Positions 46,904 to 56,288 are shown, counted from the stretch's first letter. The stretch is 64,000 bases of DNA from Candidatus Altarchaeales archaeon (GCA_014727915.1 WJMO01000007.1:33773-97772), one strand, 5' to 3'. A program made the numbers and translations. The notes: generated by a model from the sequence alone, not told the origin.

Positions 46904-47542
46904 ATGGCGACCGAGAAGCAGAAGAAGGCAGCCAAGAAGAACATAGAGAAGGCACAGAAGAAGTGGCAGACCATGAGCAAGAAGGCTAGGAGCAGGGCTC
47001 AGCCGACCGGCAGGTCAAGGGCCAAACCAGGATCCAATGAGGATACCGGAGACTACTACCACGTGGAAGTCAGGGACAAGAACCAGTTCACATCGTTCAG
47101 GACCCACGACATAGGACGTAAGGGCCACACGCAGAGGGTCGCGGGAAGGCGCAGGAGCGGAAGCTGGGACACCCAGAAATGGCTCATAAGCAAGGAAGAC
47201 GCCCATTTGAGAGGCAATAAGCTTGTGGCCGACGACGATGACGTGAAGGATGTCTTCGACAACCTGGGGTCAACCCCGAAGAAGGTGGGAGGCGACCGGT
47301 TCAAGGCCAAGCCAAGGCCTGACGTGCCAGAGAAGGAAAAGCCGACGAAAGCCCAGAGGAAAGCCAGGCGGCAGAACATCAGGAAGGCTCAGAAGAGCTC
47401 CTCTGACAGGAGGGAATACGAGAAGAGGACTAAGAAGGAGTTGAACGCCCTGGCCAGGAAGCGAGGCATCGAAGGCTACACCCACATGGGCAAGAAGGAG
47501 CTCATACGGGAGTTGAGGAAGATGACAAGAGTTAGAGGCTAA
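46904..47542 (+). CDS. Basic protein with C-terminal Rho-N/SAP-like motif
   Basis: Lys/Arg-rich; C-term TKKELNALARKRGIEGYTHMGKKELIRELRKM. Confidence 0.65.
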   Translation: MATEKQKKAAKKNIEKAQKKWQTMSKKARSRAQPTGRSRAKPGSNEDTGDYYHVEVRDKNQFTSFRTHDIGRKGHTQRVAGRRRSGSWDTQKWLISKEDAHLRGNKLVADDDDVKDVFDNLGSTPKKVGGDRFKAKPRPDVPEKEKPTKAQRKARRQNIRKAQKSSSDRREYEKRTKKELNALARKRGIEGYTHMGKKELIRELRKMTRVRG

Positions 47543-47569
47543 TAAAAAAAAGATATGAGGTGATTTGAA

Positions 47570-48247
47570 ATGTTTAGAAGCATGAACGATTTGAACGGGT
47601 ATATGGTAGAGGCGATAGACGGGGAGGTCCGGTCCGTCGACGACATCCTCTTCGACGATATCCTGTGGAATGTAAGGTACCTGGTGGCGAACACGGGAGA
47701 GTGGCTTCCGGGAAGGCAGGTGCTTATAGCGCCTGAAGCGAGCCAGCAACCCGACTGGCGGTCTAGGAAGATACCCGTGGCTCTGACGAAGGAGCAGATA
47801 GAGAACAGCCCCCCGTTGGAGATGGACAAGCCGGTCAACAAGCAGTGGGAGCAGAAGTTCGTCCCATACTACGGTTGGACCACTTACTGGCTGGACATCG
47901 ACGGGGACCCGCATCTGAGGAGCATGAGCGAGGTCAAAGGGTATGATATCATGGCCTTGGACGGAGAGATCGGCAAGGTAGAAGACCTCATAGTCGACGA
48001 CGAAGACTGGAGGATAGGGTATATGGTGGTTGACACCAGCAGCTGGAACCCGCTGAGCAGGAAGACCATGATACCGCCGGAGTGGATAACCGGGATAGAC
48101 GAGAAGGAGGATACCGTCCTGGTGGACGTGAAGCAATCCCAGGTGAAGGACGCGCCCGAATACAACGCATCCGAACCTATCAACAGGGAGGTGGAGACCG
48201 TATTGTACGACTACTACGGGAAACCACACTACTGGGCCAACCTATGA
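47570..48247 (+). CDS. PRC-barrel domain protein (copy 3, intact)
   Basis: SMNDLNGYMVEAIDGEVRSVDDILFDDILWNVRYLVANTGEWLPGRQVLI; second repeat SMSEVKGYDIMALDGEIGKVEDLIVDDEDWRIGYMVVDT. Confidence 0.9.
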   Translation: MFRSMNDLNGYMVEAIDGEVRSVDDILFDDILWNVRYLVANTGEWLPGRQVLIAPEASQQPDWRSRKIPVALTKEQIENSPPLEMDKPVNKQWEQKFVPYYGWTTYWLDIDGDPHLRSMSEVKGYDIMALDGEIGKVEDLIVDDEDWRIGYMVVDTSSWNPLSRKTMIPPEWITGIDEKEDTVLVDVKQSQVKDAPEYNASEPINREVETVLYDYYGKPHYWANL

Positions 48248-48417
48248 GCGGGAAAATGCCCTGGTCGAAGAGCGACTATCCGGATTCCATGAAGAACCTG
48301 GATGTTAAAACGAGGGAGAAGGCTATCGAGATAGCCAACTCCCTTCTCGAAGACGGATACGAGGAGGGTCGGGCGATCTCGATAGCCATATCAAAAGCAA
48401 AAGAAAAGAAGAGGTGA
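48244..48417 (+). CDS. 57-aa small conserved-looking protein
   Basis: ATGA overlap with upstream PRC gene; MSGKMPWSKSDYPDSMKNLDVKTREKAIEIANSLLEDGYEEGRAISIAISKAKEKKR. Confidence 0.65.
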   Translation: MSGKMPWSKSDYPDSMKNLDVKTREKAIEIANSLLEDGYEEGRAISIAISKAKEKKR

Positions 48418-48424
48418 AAAAAAC

Positions 48425-49051
48425 ATGGATATCAAACAGATGGTATACGCGGCGGTCTTACTGTCAGCACTGTCTCTGTTCATGAGTACAGTGACTTTTT
48501 TTGAGATAACCGGCGTGGACGAGACAACAGTCAAGGAGCTGAAGGACGTTAGGAAGAAGACGAGAGAGGATGTTATGGAAGCAAACCAGGAGATAAGGGA
48601 GGATATAGCCTTGACGCAGGCCAGGATACGCCTTATGGCCTTGAGGGCTGAAGTCGCCGCGGAAGGGTCCTACGATGAGACCGTTGACGAGGTTGAGAGC
48701 ATAAGGCGGAGCCTTAACCGCGCCTACGCTAACGCTGCGGAGGAATCCTATGAGGCCTACTTGGAAGTGGATTCGGACCTTGAGACCTTGGAGAACCAGC
48801 TGAGAGAGGGAAGCGCGGAGTCGGTGAACAGCCTCGAGAACAGCATAGGAACGATCGAGGGGCATATCGAACCGAATGAGATGCAGGAGTGCATCGAGGC
48901 GGGAGGCGCCTGGGTGCAGTTCCCGAACGCATGCGCGGACTCATGCGCCTACGAGAGGAATGAAGGCATAATGTGCGCGCAGGTCATAACGGACGGTTGC
49001 GAATGCGGAGAGAACATGTGCTGGAACGGGTACACCTGCACGCCAAACTAA
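48425..49051 (+). CDS. TM plus coiled-coil protein with Cys-rich C-terminal module (paralogue A)
   Basis: N-term TM; coiled coil; CIEAGGAWVQFPNACADSCAYERNEGIMCAQVITDGCECGENMCWNGYTC. Confidence 0.78.
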   Translation: MDIKQMVYAAVLLSALSLFMSTVTFFEITGVDETTVKELKDVRKKTREDVMEANQEIREDIALTQARIRLMALRAEVAAEGSYDETVDEVESIRRSLNRAYANAAEESYEAYLEVDSDLETLENQLREGSAESVNSLENSIGTIEGHIEPNEMQECIEAGGAWVQFPNACADSCAYERNEGIMCAQVITDGCECGENMCWNGYTCTPN

Positions 49052-49067
49052 AGGAGGTGAACAGGAA

Positions 49068-49565
49068 ATGGATAAGCGAAACATGGAGCTTATGATGTAT
49101 TTTTCAGCCATAACAGCAGTTCTTGCTCTGGCCCTGGCGGTAACCGCCCATACGAGCAACGGAAACATCCAAGAAGACTTTTCAACGTCTTTGACTGAGT
49201 TGAAGATGGACGTTGATGATGTGAAAGTGGGCTTGAACGCCACCCAGGCAGGCCTAGCTGACCTGCAGTCCAGTGTCTCGACCCTGGAGGACATGGACAT
49301 AAGCAGAAGAGTGGATGAGATCGAAGCAAGGTTGACAGACATAGGGGGTAAGGTCTCAGGCCCTGGCTCTGGGATAGTGGAGGTCCCGGGCGAGCAGACG
49401 GCTTGCGCGGTAGCGGGAGGCGTTTGGAAGCAGTTCCCGAACGCATGCGCGGACTCATGCGCACACCAGAGGAATCCTGAGGTTATGTGCGCGCAGGTCA
49501 TAACGGACGGTTGCGAATGCGGAGAGAACATGTGCTGGAACGGAGCATCATGCGAACAGATATAA
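49068..49565 (+). CDS. TM plus coiled-coil protein with Cys-rich C-terminal module (paralogue B)
   Basis: CAVAGGVWKQFPNACADSCAHQRNPEVMCAQVITDGCECGENMCWNGASC; near-identical module DNA to paralogue A. Confidence 0.78.
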   Translation: MDKRNMELMMYFSAITAVLALALAVTAHTSNGNIQEDFSTSLTELKMDVDDVKVGLNATQAGLADLQSSVSTLEDMDISRRVDEIEARLTDIGGKVSGPGSGIVEVPGEQTACAVAGGVWKQFPNACADSCAHQRNPEVMCAQVITDGCECGENMCWNGASCEQI

Positions 49566-49583
49566 AAAAGGAGGTGATATTTG

Positions 49584-50252
49584 ATGAAACCTGACGAGTC
49601 GGTCAAGAAGGACGTGGTGGACCAGCTCAGCTGGGACACCAGGTTGGACGCGAGCAGCATACTGGTCAAGGTCGACGGCAATGCCGTTACCCTGACCGGG
49701 GAGGTTCCGAACTACTCGAACAAGATGGGTGCTGAGAGGGTAGTCCATGCCATCAGGGGAGTGGAGTCGGTCGAGAACCTGATCGAGGTGAGATTCCCCG
49801 AAGGCTTCAAGGTCCCGGATAACGTCGGTTTGCAGACCACGGTGAAGACCTTCCTCGACCTTAACACCCGCGTGGACGACAGAAACATCGGGGTGAAAGC
49901 GGAAGACGGAAGGCTCTATTTGGAAGGCACCGTGCCGACCTTATACGAGAAGATAGTGGCTGAGAAGGAGGCCAAGTCGATAGTGGGGGTGTTGGACGTG
50001 GTAAACAAGCTTGCCGTGACACCCACGGAAAAGATTGCTGACGAGCTGGTAGGAGAGCATGTAATGCGCCGTATAGAGAAGAACTCCATCGCAGAAGTAG
50101 ACGGGATAAACGTGACCGTCTCCAACGGCAAAGTGGGGTTGACCGGGACAGTGCCCAGTTGGAGCCAGTGGATGTCGGTGATCGAAGCCGCCAGGCACAC
50201 GAAAGGCGTGGTGGACATAGAGGACAGGCTGAGCATCAGATACAACACATGA
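49584..50252 (+). CDS. BON domain protein (about three BON repeats)
   Basis: KKDVVDQLSWDTRLDASSILVKVDGNAVTLTGEVPNYSNKMGAERVVHAIRGVESVENLIEV and two similar units. Confidence 0.92.
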   Translation: MKPDESVKKDVVDQLSWDTRLDASSILVKVDGNAVTLTGEVPNYSNKMGAERVVHAIRGVESVENLIEVRFPEGFKVPDNVGLQTTVKTFLDLNTRVDDRNIGVKAEDGRLYLEGTVPTLYEKIVAEKEAKSIVGVLDVVNKLAVTPTEKIADELVGEHVMRRIEKNSIAEVDGINVTVSNGKVGLTGTVPSWSQWMSVIEAARHTKGVVDIEDRLSIRYNT

Positions 50253-50273
50253 AATAAGGGGAGGTGATAGAAG

Positions 50274-50492
50274 ATGAAAACGGTTAAGGTGATAGAGGTC
50301 ATAGGGACCTCGGAGAAGAGCTGGGAGGAAGCCGCGGAGAACGCGGTCAAAACATCCTCGGGCACCATAGAGAACATTACAGGAGTGGAAGTTGTAGCGC
50401 AGACCGCGAAGGTGAAGGATGGCAGCATAGTCGAGTACAGGGCTGACGTGAAACTGGCCTTCATATACGACAAGAAACTCAAGGAGAGGTGA
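50274..50492 (+). CDS. Dodecin
   Basis: KVIEVIGTSEKSWEEAAENAVKTSSGTIENITGVEVVAQTAKVKDGSIVEYRADVKLAFIYD. Confidence 0.93.
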   Translation: MKTVKVIEVIGTSEKSWEEAAENAVKTSSGTIENITGVEVVAQTAKVKDGSIVEYRADVKLAFIYDKKLKER

Positions 50493-50495
50493 TCC

Positions 50496-50759
50496 ATGGT
50501 GGACGAAGGCAGGATTGAACCGGGCAGCCTGGCATTAGCGGGAGGGCTGCTGACGGCGGCGGGGATGTTCATAGTTACGTGGATGTCCATAGCCACAGGG
50601 TACATGAGGGAAATCCTGGAACTCATCGGAACAGCATACATAGGATATACCATCACCCCAGTGGGCAGCATCATAGGCGCAGTATTGGGATTCATCGACG
50701 CATACGCAGGCCTATACCTGCTAGCATGGATTTACAACAGGTTGAACCTGACAGGATAA
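50496..50759 (+). CDS. Small holin-like membrane protein
   Basis: LALAGGLLTAAGMFIVTWMSIATGYMREILELIGTAYIGYTITPVGSIIGAVLGFIDAYAGLYLLAWIYNRL. Confidence 0.6.
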   Translation: MVDEGRIEPGSLALAGGLLTAAGMFIVTWMSIATGYMREILELIGTAYIGYTITPVGSIIGAVLGFIDAYAGLYLLAWIYNRLNLTG

Positions 50760-50910
50760 AGCGAATGATGAGATGAGCCGGTTAAGCGTCGGATGATGAC
50801 TGAGTTGTATGGACTTTTGTAGGCATGGACCTAGCCGGCAACGGAGTTCGAGATACTCTTGAGCAGTGATATGCAGTGCCAAGCTATAAAAGAAGGAGGT
50901 GAATGACAGA

Positions 50911-51687
50911 TTGCCGGAACTGCCGGAGGTGGAGGTATTCAAGAGATACCTTTCGAGGACGGGATTGAAGAAGGAGATAAAAGGATTCAGCGTAGATGAA
51001 GAGAGGATATTGAAGAAATCGATTTCGACGTTCAGAAGGCACCTTAAAGGCAACAAGTTGACGGGTACTGGGCGCCACGGGAAATACCTGTTCGCCCCCA
51101 TATCCGGCGGGCATGAGCTGGTTTTCCACTTTGGCATGACAGGGTATCTCGCCTATTTCAAGGAGGAAGAGCCGGAGCATTCAAGGGCTGTCATAAGGTT
51201 CCCCCAAGGCAGGAATCTGACATACGTGTCCCAGCGCATGCTCGGCCACCTGGACATCACAAAGGACAGGGAGAGATTCATAGCGGACAAACATCTGGGA
51301 CCGGACGCACTTGATATCGGATTGGGAGAATTCAAGGAGCGGCTTTCGAATAGGCGGGGCCATCTGAAAACCGCGCTCATGAACCAGGAGCTGATAGCGG
51401 GGATCGGCAACATCTACTCTGATGAAATACTATTCCACGCGGGACTCCACCCTAAAACCAGCGCGAAGAAACTGGACGACACGCAAATTGGGATTTTGCA
51501 CAGGAAAATGAGAAAGGTCTTGGATAAGGCTATCGAAAAGCACGCCGACGAGAATGAGATGCCAGAATCCTACCTGCTGCCGCACCGCAGCAAAGGAGAA
51601 GAATGCCCGAACGACGGGTCTAAGTTGAAGACAGTGAAGGTGAACCAGAGGACAGCATACTACTGCCCCAAACACCAGAAAAGATGA
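50911..51687 (+). CDS. mutM: Formamidopyrimidine-DNA glycosylase (Fpg/Nei family)
   Basis: TTG start gives MPELPEVEVFKRYLS; NQELIAGIGNIYSDEILFHAGLHP; C-terminal CPND...YCPKH. Confidence 0.9.
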   Translation: MPELPEVEVFKRYLSRTGLKKEIKGFSVDEERILKKSISTFRRHLKGNKLTGTGRHGKYLFAPISGGHELVFHFGMTGYLAYFKEEEPEHSRAVIRFPQGRNLTYVSQRMLGHLDITKDRERFIADKHLGPDALDIGLGEFKERLSNRRGHLKTALMNQELIAGIGNIYSDEILFHAGLHPKTSAKKLDDTQIGILHRKMRKVLDKAIEKHADENEMPESYLLPHRSKGEECPNDGSKLKTVKVNQRTAYYCPKHQKR

Positions 51688-51733
51688 GATTCGACCAATC
51701 GTTGACTTTTAAGGACTTCATGGAGGTGATAAG

Positions 51734-52924
51734 ATGGAAGGGCTGATGAATCTATGGGGTGAAGCTGCTATAACCTCCCTGGGGTTCTTCTGGAAGTCGG
51801 GTTGGGCGTTCATCCTGGGATACTCCATAAGCGCGATGATACAGGCTTTCGTTCCAAGGTCCCGGTTGACAAGGCACATGGGATCAGATGACATAAAGAG
51901 CATATCGCTCTCGACGGTATTCGGCGCTGCCTCATCATCCTGCTCCTTCGCCGCATTGGCGACTGCAAGGTCCCTGTTCCAGAAAGGGGCTCATTTCATA
52001 ACAGCGGTCGCGTTCATGTTCGCCTCCACCAACCTTGTGATAGAGCTGGGAATCCTGATACTCGTGTTCCTGGGATGGCAGTTCCTGGCAGCTGAGATAA
52101 TAGGGGGGCTAGTGCTGATAGTCATAAGCAGCGTCTTGATACGCCTGACCTACCCCCGGAAGTGGGTCAGAGAAGCGCGAGAGAAGCTTGAGGTGCGGTC
52201 ACATGGTGGAGATGAAGACTTTGACTGGAAGAAAAGGATAGGGAACATGAGCGGCTGGTATCTCGCAGGTGACAAGTTCATAGGAGAATGGAGGATGGTA
52301 TGGGAGGACATACTGATAGGGTTCACCATCGCAGGGTTCGTGGCGGTTTTCGTCCCGGCCGGGTTCTGGGGTGACCTTTTCCTCACGGACCAGGTGGGCG
52401 TGCTCCCACAGTGGGCGATCACATTGGAAAACGCGATGATAGCCCCGATCGTGGCTGCCGCGACATTCATAGGCTCCATGGGGAACATACCCTTGGCCAC
52501 GGTACTGAACTCCAACGGGGTCTTGTTCGCCGGGATAATGGGTTTCATATACTCCGACCTCATGGTCCCACCCCTGGTGAGGGTTAACGCGAAATACTAC
52601 GGTTGGGGGCTGGCCTTGTACGTCGCGGGCATAATGTACGTGAGCATCGTGGCAACCGCACTCATACTTCACGGCATATTCGCATTTTTCTCTCTGACAC
52701 CGGAGAGCGCGAAGGAGGTTTCCGATATCGTGACTTTCAAGGTCGACTACACCTTCTGGCTTAACATCCTGTTCATCCTGGTGGCTGTAGCGTGGGCGGC
52801 GCTCGCCGGGAGGCACGAAGGAGAGGGCATGGAGATGGAAACGTCGGGTAAGCTAAAGAACGCCGTGTCGCTGGCGGCTGGTCTGACAGTAGTCGGGGGT
52901 GTTATCATATACCTTATGATCTAG
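51734..52924 (+). CDS. Predicted permease (DUF318/YraQ-like)
   Basis: TVFGAASSSCSFAALATARSLFQKGAHFITAVAFMFASTNLVIELGILIL; NIPLATVLNSNGVLFAGIMGFIYSDLM. Confidence 0.85.
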   Translation: MEGLMNLWGEAAITSLGFFWKSGWAFILGYSISAMIQAFVPRSRLTRHMGSDDIKSISLSTVFGAASSSCSFAALATARSLFQKGAHFITAVAFMFASTNLVIELGILILVFLGWQFLAAEIIGGLVLIVISSVLIRLTYPRKWVREAREKLEVRSHGGDEDFDWKKRIGNMSGWYLAGDKFIGEWRMVWEDILIGFTIAGFVAVFVPAGFWGDLFLTDQVGVLPQWAITLENAMIAPIVAAATFIGSMGNIPLATVLNSNGVLFAGIMGFIYSDLMVPPLVRVNAKYYGWGLALYVAGIMYVSIVATALILHGIFAFFSLTPESAKEVSDIVTFKVDYTFWLNILFILVAVAWAALAGRHEGEGMEMETSGKLKNAVSLAAGLTVVGGVIIYLMI

Positions 52925-52925
52925 G

Positions 52926-53783
52926 ATGGAATACGATAATCCAAGAGGGGGCAGGGACATTGTCTATGTCCTTAAGGAGACGGCAGTGAATGCCGTTGAG
53001 AACCAGATTCCAATGCTTTCCGCAGCCCTCAGCTTCTATATCCTGGTCTCTCTCGCACCGCTCATGCTGATACTCTTGAACCTTATGGGATACGTCTTCA
53101 ACCTTGAAGACCCTGAGAACGCGATCCTGGCATTCTTCAAGGAGTACATGATATCCTCCGGGGAACTGCCCTTCATGACCGTGGGCGAGAACTACGAGCT
53201 TTTGCAGGGCAACACCGCATTCACGCTGTTAGGTTTGGGTATCTTATTCTGGACCTCGACCAGGGTGTTCAACCACCTCCAATACTCGCTGAACAGGATA
53301 TGGGACGTTGACGAGCGGGCCAGGCTAGGACTACTAGTAAAGAAGAGGCTACTGTCTTTCCTCCTCATATTGGCACTGGGTTCGGCGATCTTCGTGTTCT
53401 CAACCGTCCAGGGAGTTCTGATAGAATTCGAAGGACATGCCTCGGAATACCTCGGCATGAACGCATACAGTTTGCAGTTCCTGTCCAATATCATCTCCAT
53501 GGCTATGACAGCAGCCCTTTTCTACATGCTCTTCAAGTTCATACCGGACGCGCACGTACCTGGCAAGAGCGCCCTCTGGGGGGGCCTGATAGCTTCTATG
53601 CTCTTCTTCGCGGGGCAGATCATCGCAGCATACTATTTCAGCCTTGCAGGCATAGCATCCGCCTATGGGGCTGCGGGCTCCCTGATAGTGTTCCTCCTGT
53701 GGGTGTACTATTCATCACAGATATTCCTGGTCGGAGCCCAGTTCACAAGGTCGTATTCCTCATCCAGTGAGGTGAAGTCATGA
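52926..53783 (+). CDS. YihY/UPF0761 family inner-membrane protein
   Basis: QIPMLSAALSFYILVSLAPLMLILLNL; RVFNHLQYSLNRIWDVDER; SALWGGLIASMLFFAGQIIAAYYF; YGAAGSLIVFLLWVYYSSQIFLVGAQFTR. Confidence 0.9.
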   Translation: MEYDNPRGGRDIVYVLKETAVNAVENQIPMLSAALSFYILVSLAPLMLILLNLMGYVFNLEDPENAILAFFKEYMISSGELPFMTVGENYELLQGNTAFTLLGLGILFWTSTRVFNHLQYSLNRIWDVDERARLGLLVKKRLLSFLLILALGSAIFVFSTVQGVLIEFEGHASEYLGMNAYSLQFLSNIISMAMTAALFYMLFKFIPDAHVPGKSALWGGLIASMLFFAGQIIAAYYFSLAGIASAYGAAGSLIVFLLWVYYSSQIFLVGAQFTRSYSSSSEVKS

Positions 53784-55162
53784 GGAACCTGCTCCCCCAC
53801 ATAGGATTCATGCTGAAGACAGCAGGGTTTTCCACCATGATTCCAGTGGCAGCAGCCATAGTCCATGGCGAGAACTCTTCTTTTATGGGACTGGCAGCCA
53901 CCGCCCTGGCATTCGTGGCTCTTGGATACTCATTCGACGTATTCGATAAGAAGAAGGATCTCACGTACTGGGACGCCTGCAGGATAGCGACAGTAACATA
54001 CGTGCTTTTAGGGTTTGTCGGAGCCATGCCGTATATGCTCTCTGTCGGATCTGATGAGCCAATACTATCGCCTTCGGACTCGGTGTTCGAAAGCATATCA
54101 GGGTTCACGACAACCGGGCATACGATGATAGAAGAGCCCGGACGAATGAGCCGTTCTACCGCCCTTTACAGGGACATGACACAGTACCTTGGGGGGGTGA
54201 TAATAATACTCGTATTCATCGTGTTCTTCACGCCAAAGCATGGGAGGTTCGACCTGGAGAAGGCGTTCGGTCTGGAACAAGCCAAGAACGTGCTGAGGAA
54301 GACTTTCGTGAAGGTGCTCAACATATACCTGATTTTGTTACTCATGCTATCAGTCATGCTGGTAGTGACAGGTCAAGGCATCTTAGATTCTTTCTCTTAC
54401 ATCCTGGGCGGGCTATCCACTGGGGGCTTCACCCCTGGCGAGTCCGATATCGGGATAATGGAGGGAACCGTGCTCTTGACGGCCATGGTGGCTGGTTCCG
54501 TTAACTTCCTGGTCTTCCACCACGTCACGAGTGGAAAGATCAAGGAAGCGCTCAGGGAGGAGCTGCCATACCTGATTGGGATCATCCTAGCAGCGTCGAT
54601 CCTGTCATACGCGGCCTTCGGCTACGGGTTCTTCACTTCCCTGTTCCAGAACACAAGCGCCGCAACAACGACAGGCTTCTCCGCCCTCGACGTCTCGGTT
54701 CAGCCGGAAGGCTTCAAGGCACTCCTCATACTCCTCATGATAGTGGGCGGTTCAAGCCTTTCGACTTCGGGCGGGATAAAGATATGGCGCGCCATACTGC
54801 TCGCTAAGGCAGCCTATGTTAGCTTGCATAACAGATTCGGCAAAAAGCAGAGGAAAGTCATGCTATGGAACAAACCCGTGAAAGGGGAGATGGCCGGGAG
54901 AGCGAGGAACCTCTTCGCAGCGATGATGGGAGTGGTGTTCTTTTCATCGGTGCTTTTCGCCCTGCAAGGATACGATCCCGTCGATTCCGTTTTCGAGACG
55001 GTCAGCGCGGTCTCGACCACGGGGTTAACCGCAGGCATCACCAACCCAGCCATGGCAGCGCATCTGAAATGCGTTATGGTGGCCCTAATGATATTGGGCA
55101 GACTCGAGATTATGCCCTTTCTAATCGTTTTAAACAAGAATCCAGCGGGTGGAAAGGGTTGA
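53780..55162 (+). CDS. Potassium uptake protein TrkH/KtrB family
   Basis: SVFESISGFTTTGHTM; LGGLSTGGFTPGE; TSAATTTGFSALDV; SSLSTSGGIKIWRAILL; ETVSAVSTTGLTAGI. Confidence 0.92.
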   Translation: MRNLLPHIGFMLKTAGFSTMIPVAAAIVHGENSSFMGLAATALAFVALGYSFDVFDKKKDLTYWDACRIATVTYVLLGFVGAMPYMLSVGSDEPILSPSDSVFESISGFTTTGHTMIEEPGRMSRSTALYRDMTQYLGGVIIILVFIVFFTPKHGRFDLEKAFGLEQAKNVLRKTFVKVLNIYLILLLMLSVMLVVTGQGILDSFSYILGGLSTGGFTPGESDIGIMEGTVLLTAMVAGSVNFLVFHHVTSGKIKEALREELPYLIGIILAASILSYAAFGYGFFTSLFQNTSAATTTGFSALDVSVQPEGFKALLILLMIVGGSSLSTSGGIKIWRAILLAKAAYVSLHNRFGKKQRKVMLWNKPVKGEMAGRARNLFAAMMGVVFFSSVLFALQGYDPVDSVFETVSAVSTTGLTAGITNPAMAAHLKCVMVALMILGRLEIMPFLIVLNKNPAGGKG

Positions 55163-55196
55163 TTATGAAAGTGTCGATTTTTTTGAGGTGATTTGT

Positions 55197-56288
55197 ATGA
55201 TAGAGGATGTTTTGGGACGGGTTAAGCAGCAGTATCAGGCTGTCCAATCTGATACAAGAGTGAGCGAGGTAGTGGGCGTAATGTCCAAGCAGGGACTGTA
55301 TGCTGTCCCGGTCTTGGACGGTAATACGTATGTGGGTTTGATAACGGCATCAGATATCGTGGCCTCAAGGAATCCGACCAGCACCAAGGCCAGGACCATC
55401 GCGTCAAGGGTTCCGTTAGTACCTAAGGACTCCGGAGTCGGGGAGGTCTGCGAGCGCATGTGGAGGAACAGCCTCATCGCCGTGCCGGTCGGTGAAGGTG
55501 ACAGGATCGAGGGGTTGATAACATTCTGGGACATCCTCGAGTGGGCGGTCGGAAAGGAGGATTTAAAAGACTATCTTATCTCTGACGTGGACATTGGTGA
55601 ATTCCCTGAGATACCCGCTGACGAGGACCTGGACTCCGCGCGTGTGAATCTTAGGACGGAGGACATAAGCAAGCTGGTAGTCGGGGACGAGCGCATGAAA
55701 CGGCTCATTGACGAGAAGGAATACGCAGAGAGGATATCCAGGATACCCAAGAGGAGGGCCAAGACTGGTGAGAGGAGGGGCGAGAAGGTCAAGATGCTGG
55801 CGTCGGATGCGAAAAACATTTCCGAGAGGATACTGGTGCACGCCAGAAGAACCGACGAGCTAGGCGGGGTATTGGAGAGGATGATAGGGAACCGTGTGAC
55901 ACACGCAAAGGTGGATGAGGGGATAGTCACATACCGGGACATCCTAAGGTTCCTGGCCGACACCGAAGAGGAAGACAAGACCCGGAGCCAGAAGGTCAAG
56001 GTGATATGCAAACATCAGCTGCCGGAGAGTGTCAAATCCCGCATGGACTCGGAGCTGCGTGATTTCGCCGGATACTATGCGGATAAGCACGGCCTAGAGA
56101 GCCTGAAGGAGCTGAAGATAAACGTGAAGGAGACCAACCGAGGGGGTTCGAACCGCACCTATGAGATGAAGGCTAACATGGTGACCGACAGGGGAAGGCT
56201 TCACGCTAAAAAGACGGGGTGGGATGCGATAAACGTGTTCAACGAGCTCGTTGCCGCTCTGAAGAAGTCAATAAGGAGAGGTGATTGA
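55197..56288 (+). CDS. CBS-domain protein with C-terminal HPF/RaiA-like segment
   Basis: TRVSEVVGVMSKQGLYAVPVLDGNTYVGLITASDIVA; IAVPVGEGDRIEGLITFWDIL; C-term LKELKINVKETNRGGSNRTYEMKANMVTDRGRLHAKKTGWDAINVFNELVAALKKSIRR. Confidence 0.78.
   Translation: MIEDVLGRVKQQYQAVQSDTRVSEVVGVMSKQGLYAVPVLDGNTYVGLITASDIVASRNPTSTKARTIASRVPLVPKDSGVGEVCERMWRNSLIAVPVGEGDRIEGLITFWDILEWAVGKEDLKDYLISDVDIGEFPEIPADEDLDSARVNLRTEDISKLVVGDERMKRLIDEKEYAERISRIPKRRAKTGERRGEKVKMLASDAKNISERILVHARRTDELGGVLERMIGNRVTHAKVDEGIVTYRDILRFLADTEEEDKTRSQKVKVICKHQLPESVKSRMDSELRDFAGYYADKHGLESLKELKINVKETNRGGSNRTYEMKANMVTDRGRLHAKKTGWDAINVFNELVAALKKSIRRGD

Noticed and set aside
47270-48229. 319-aa minus-strand ORF opposite the PRC-barrel gene
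   Set aside because: Shadow ORF of well-supported + strand genes (PRC-barrel 47570..48247 and 46904..47542); no motifs
49916-50695. 259-aa minus-strand ORF over BON/dodecin genes
   Set aside because: Antisense to confidently recognised BON and dodecin genes
50763-50800. C/D-box-sRNA-like motifs (aatgatga ... atgatgactga)
   Set aside because: The second box C runs directly into CTGA with no room for a guide, so box spacing is not compatible
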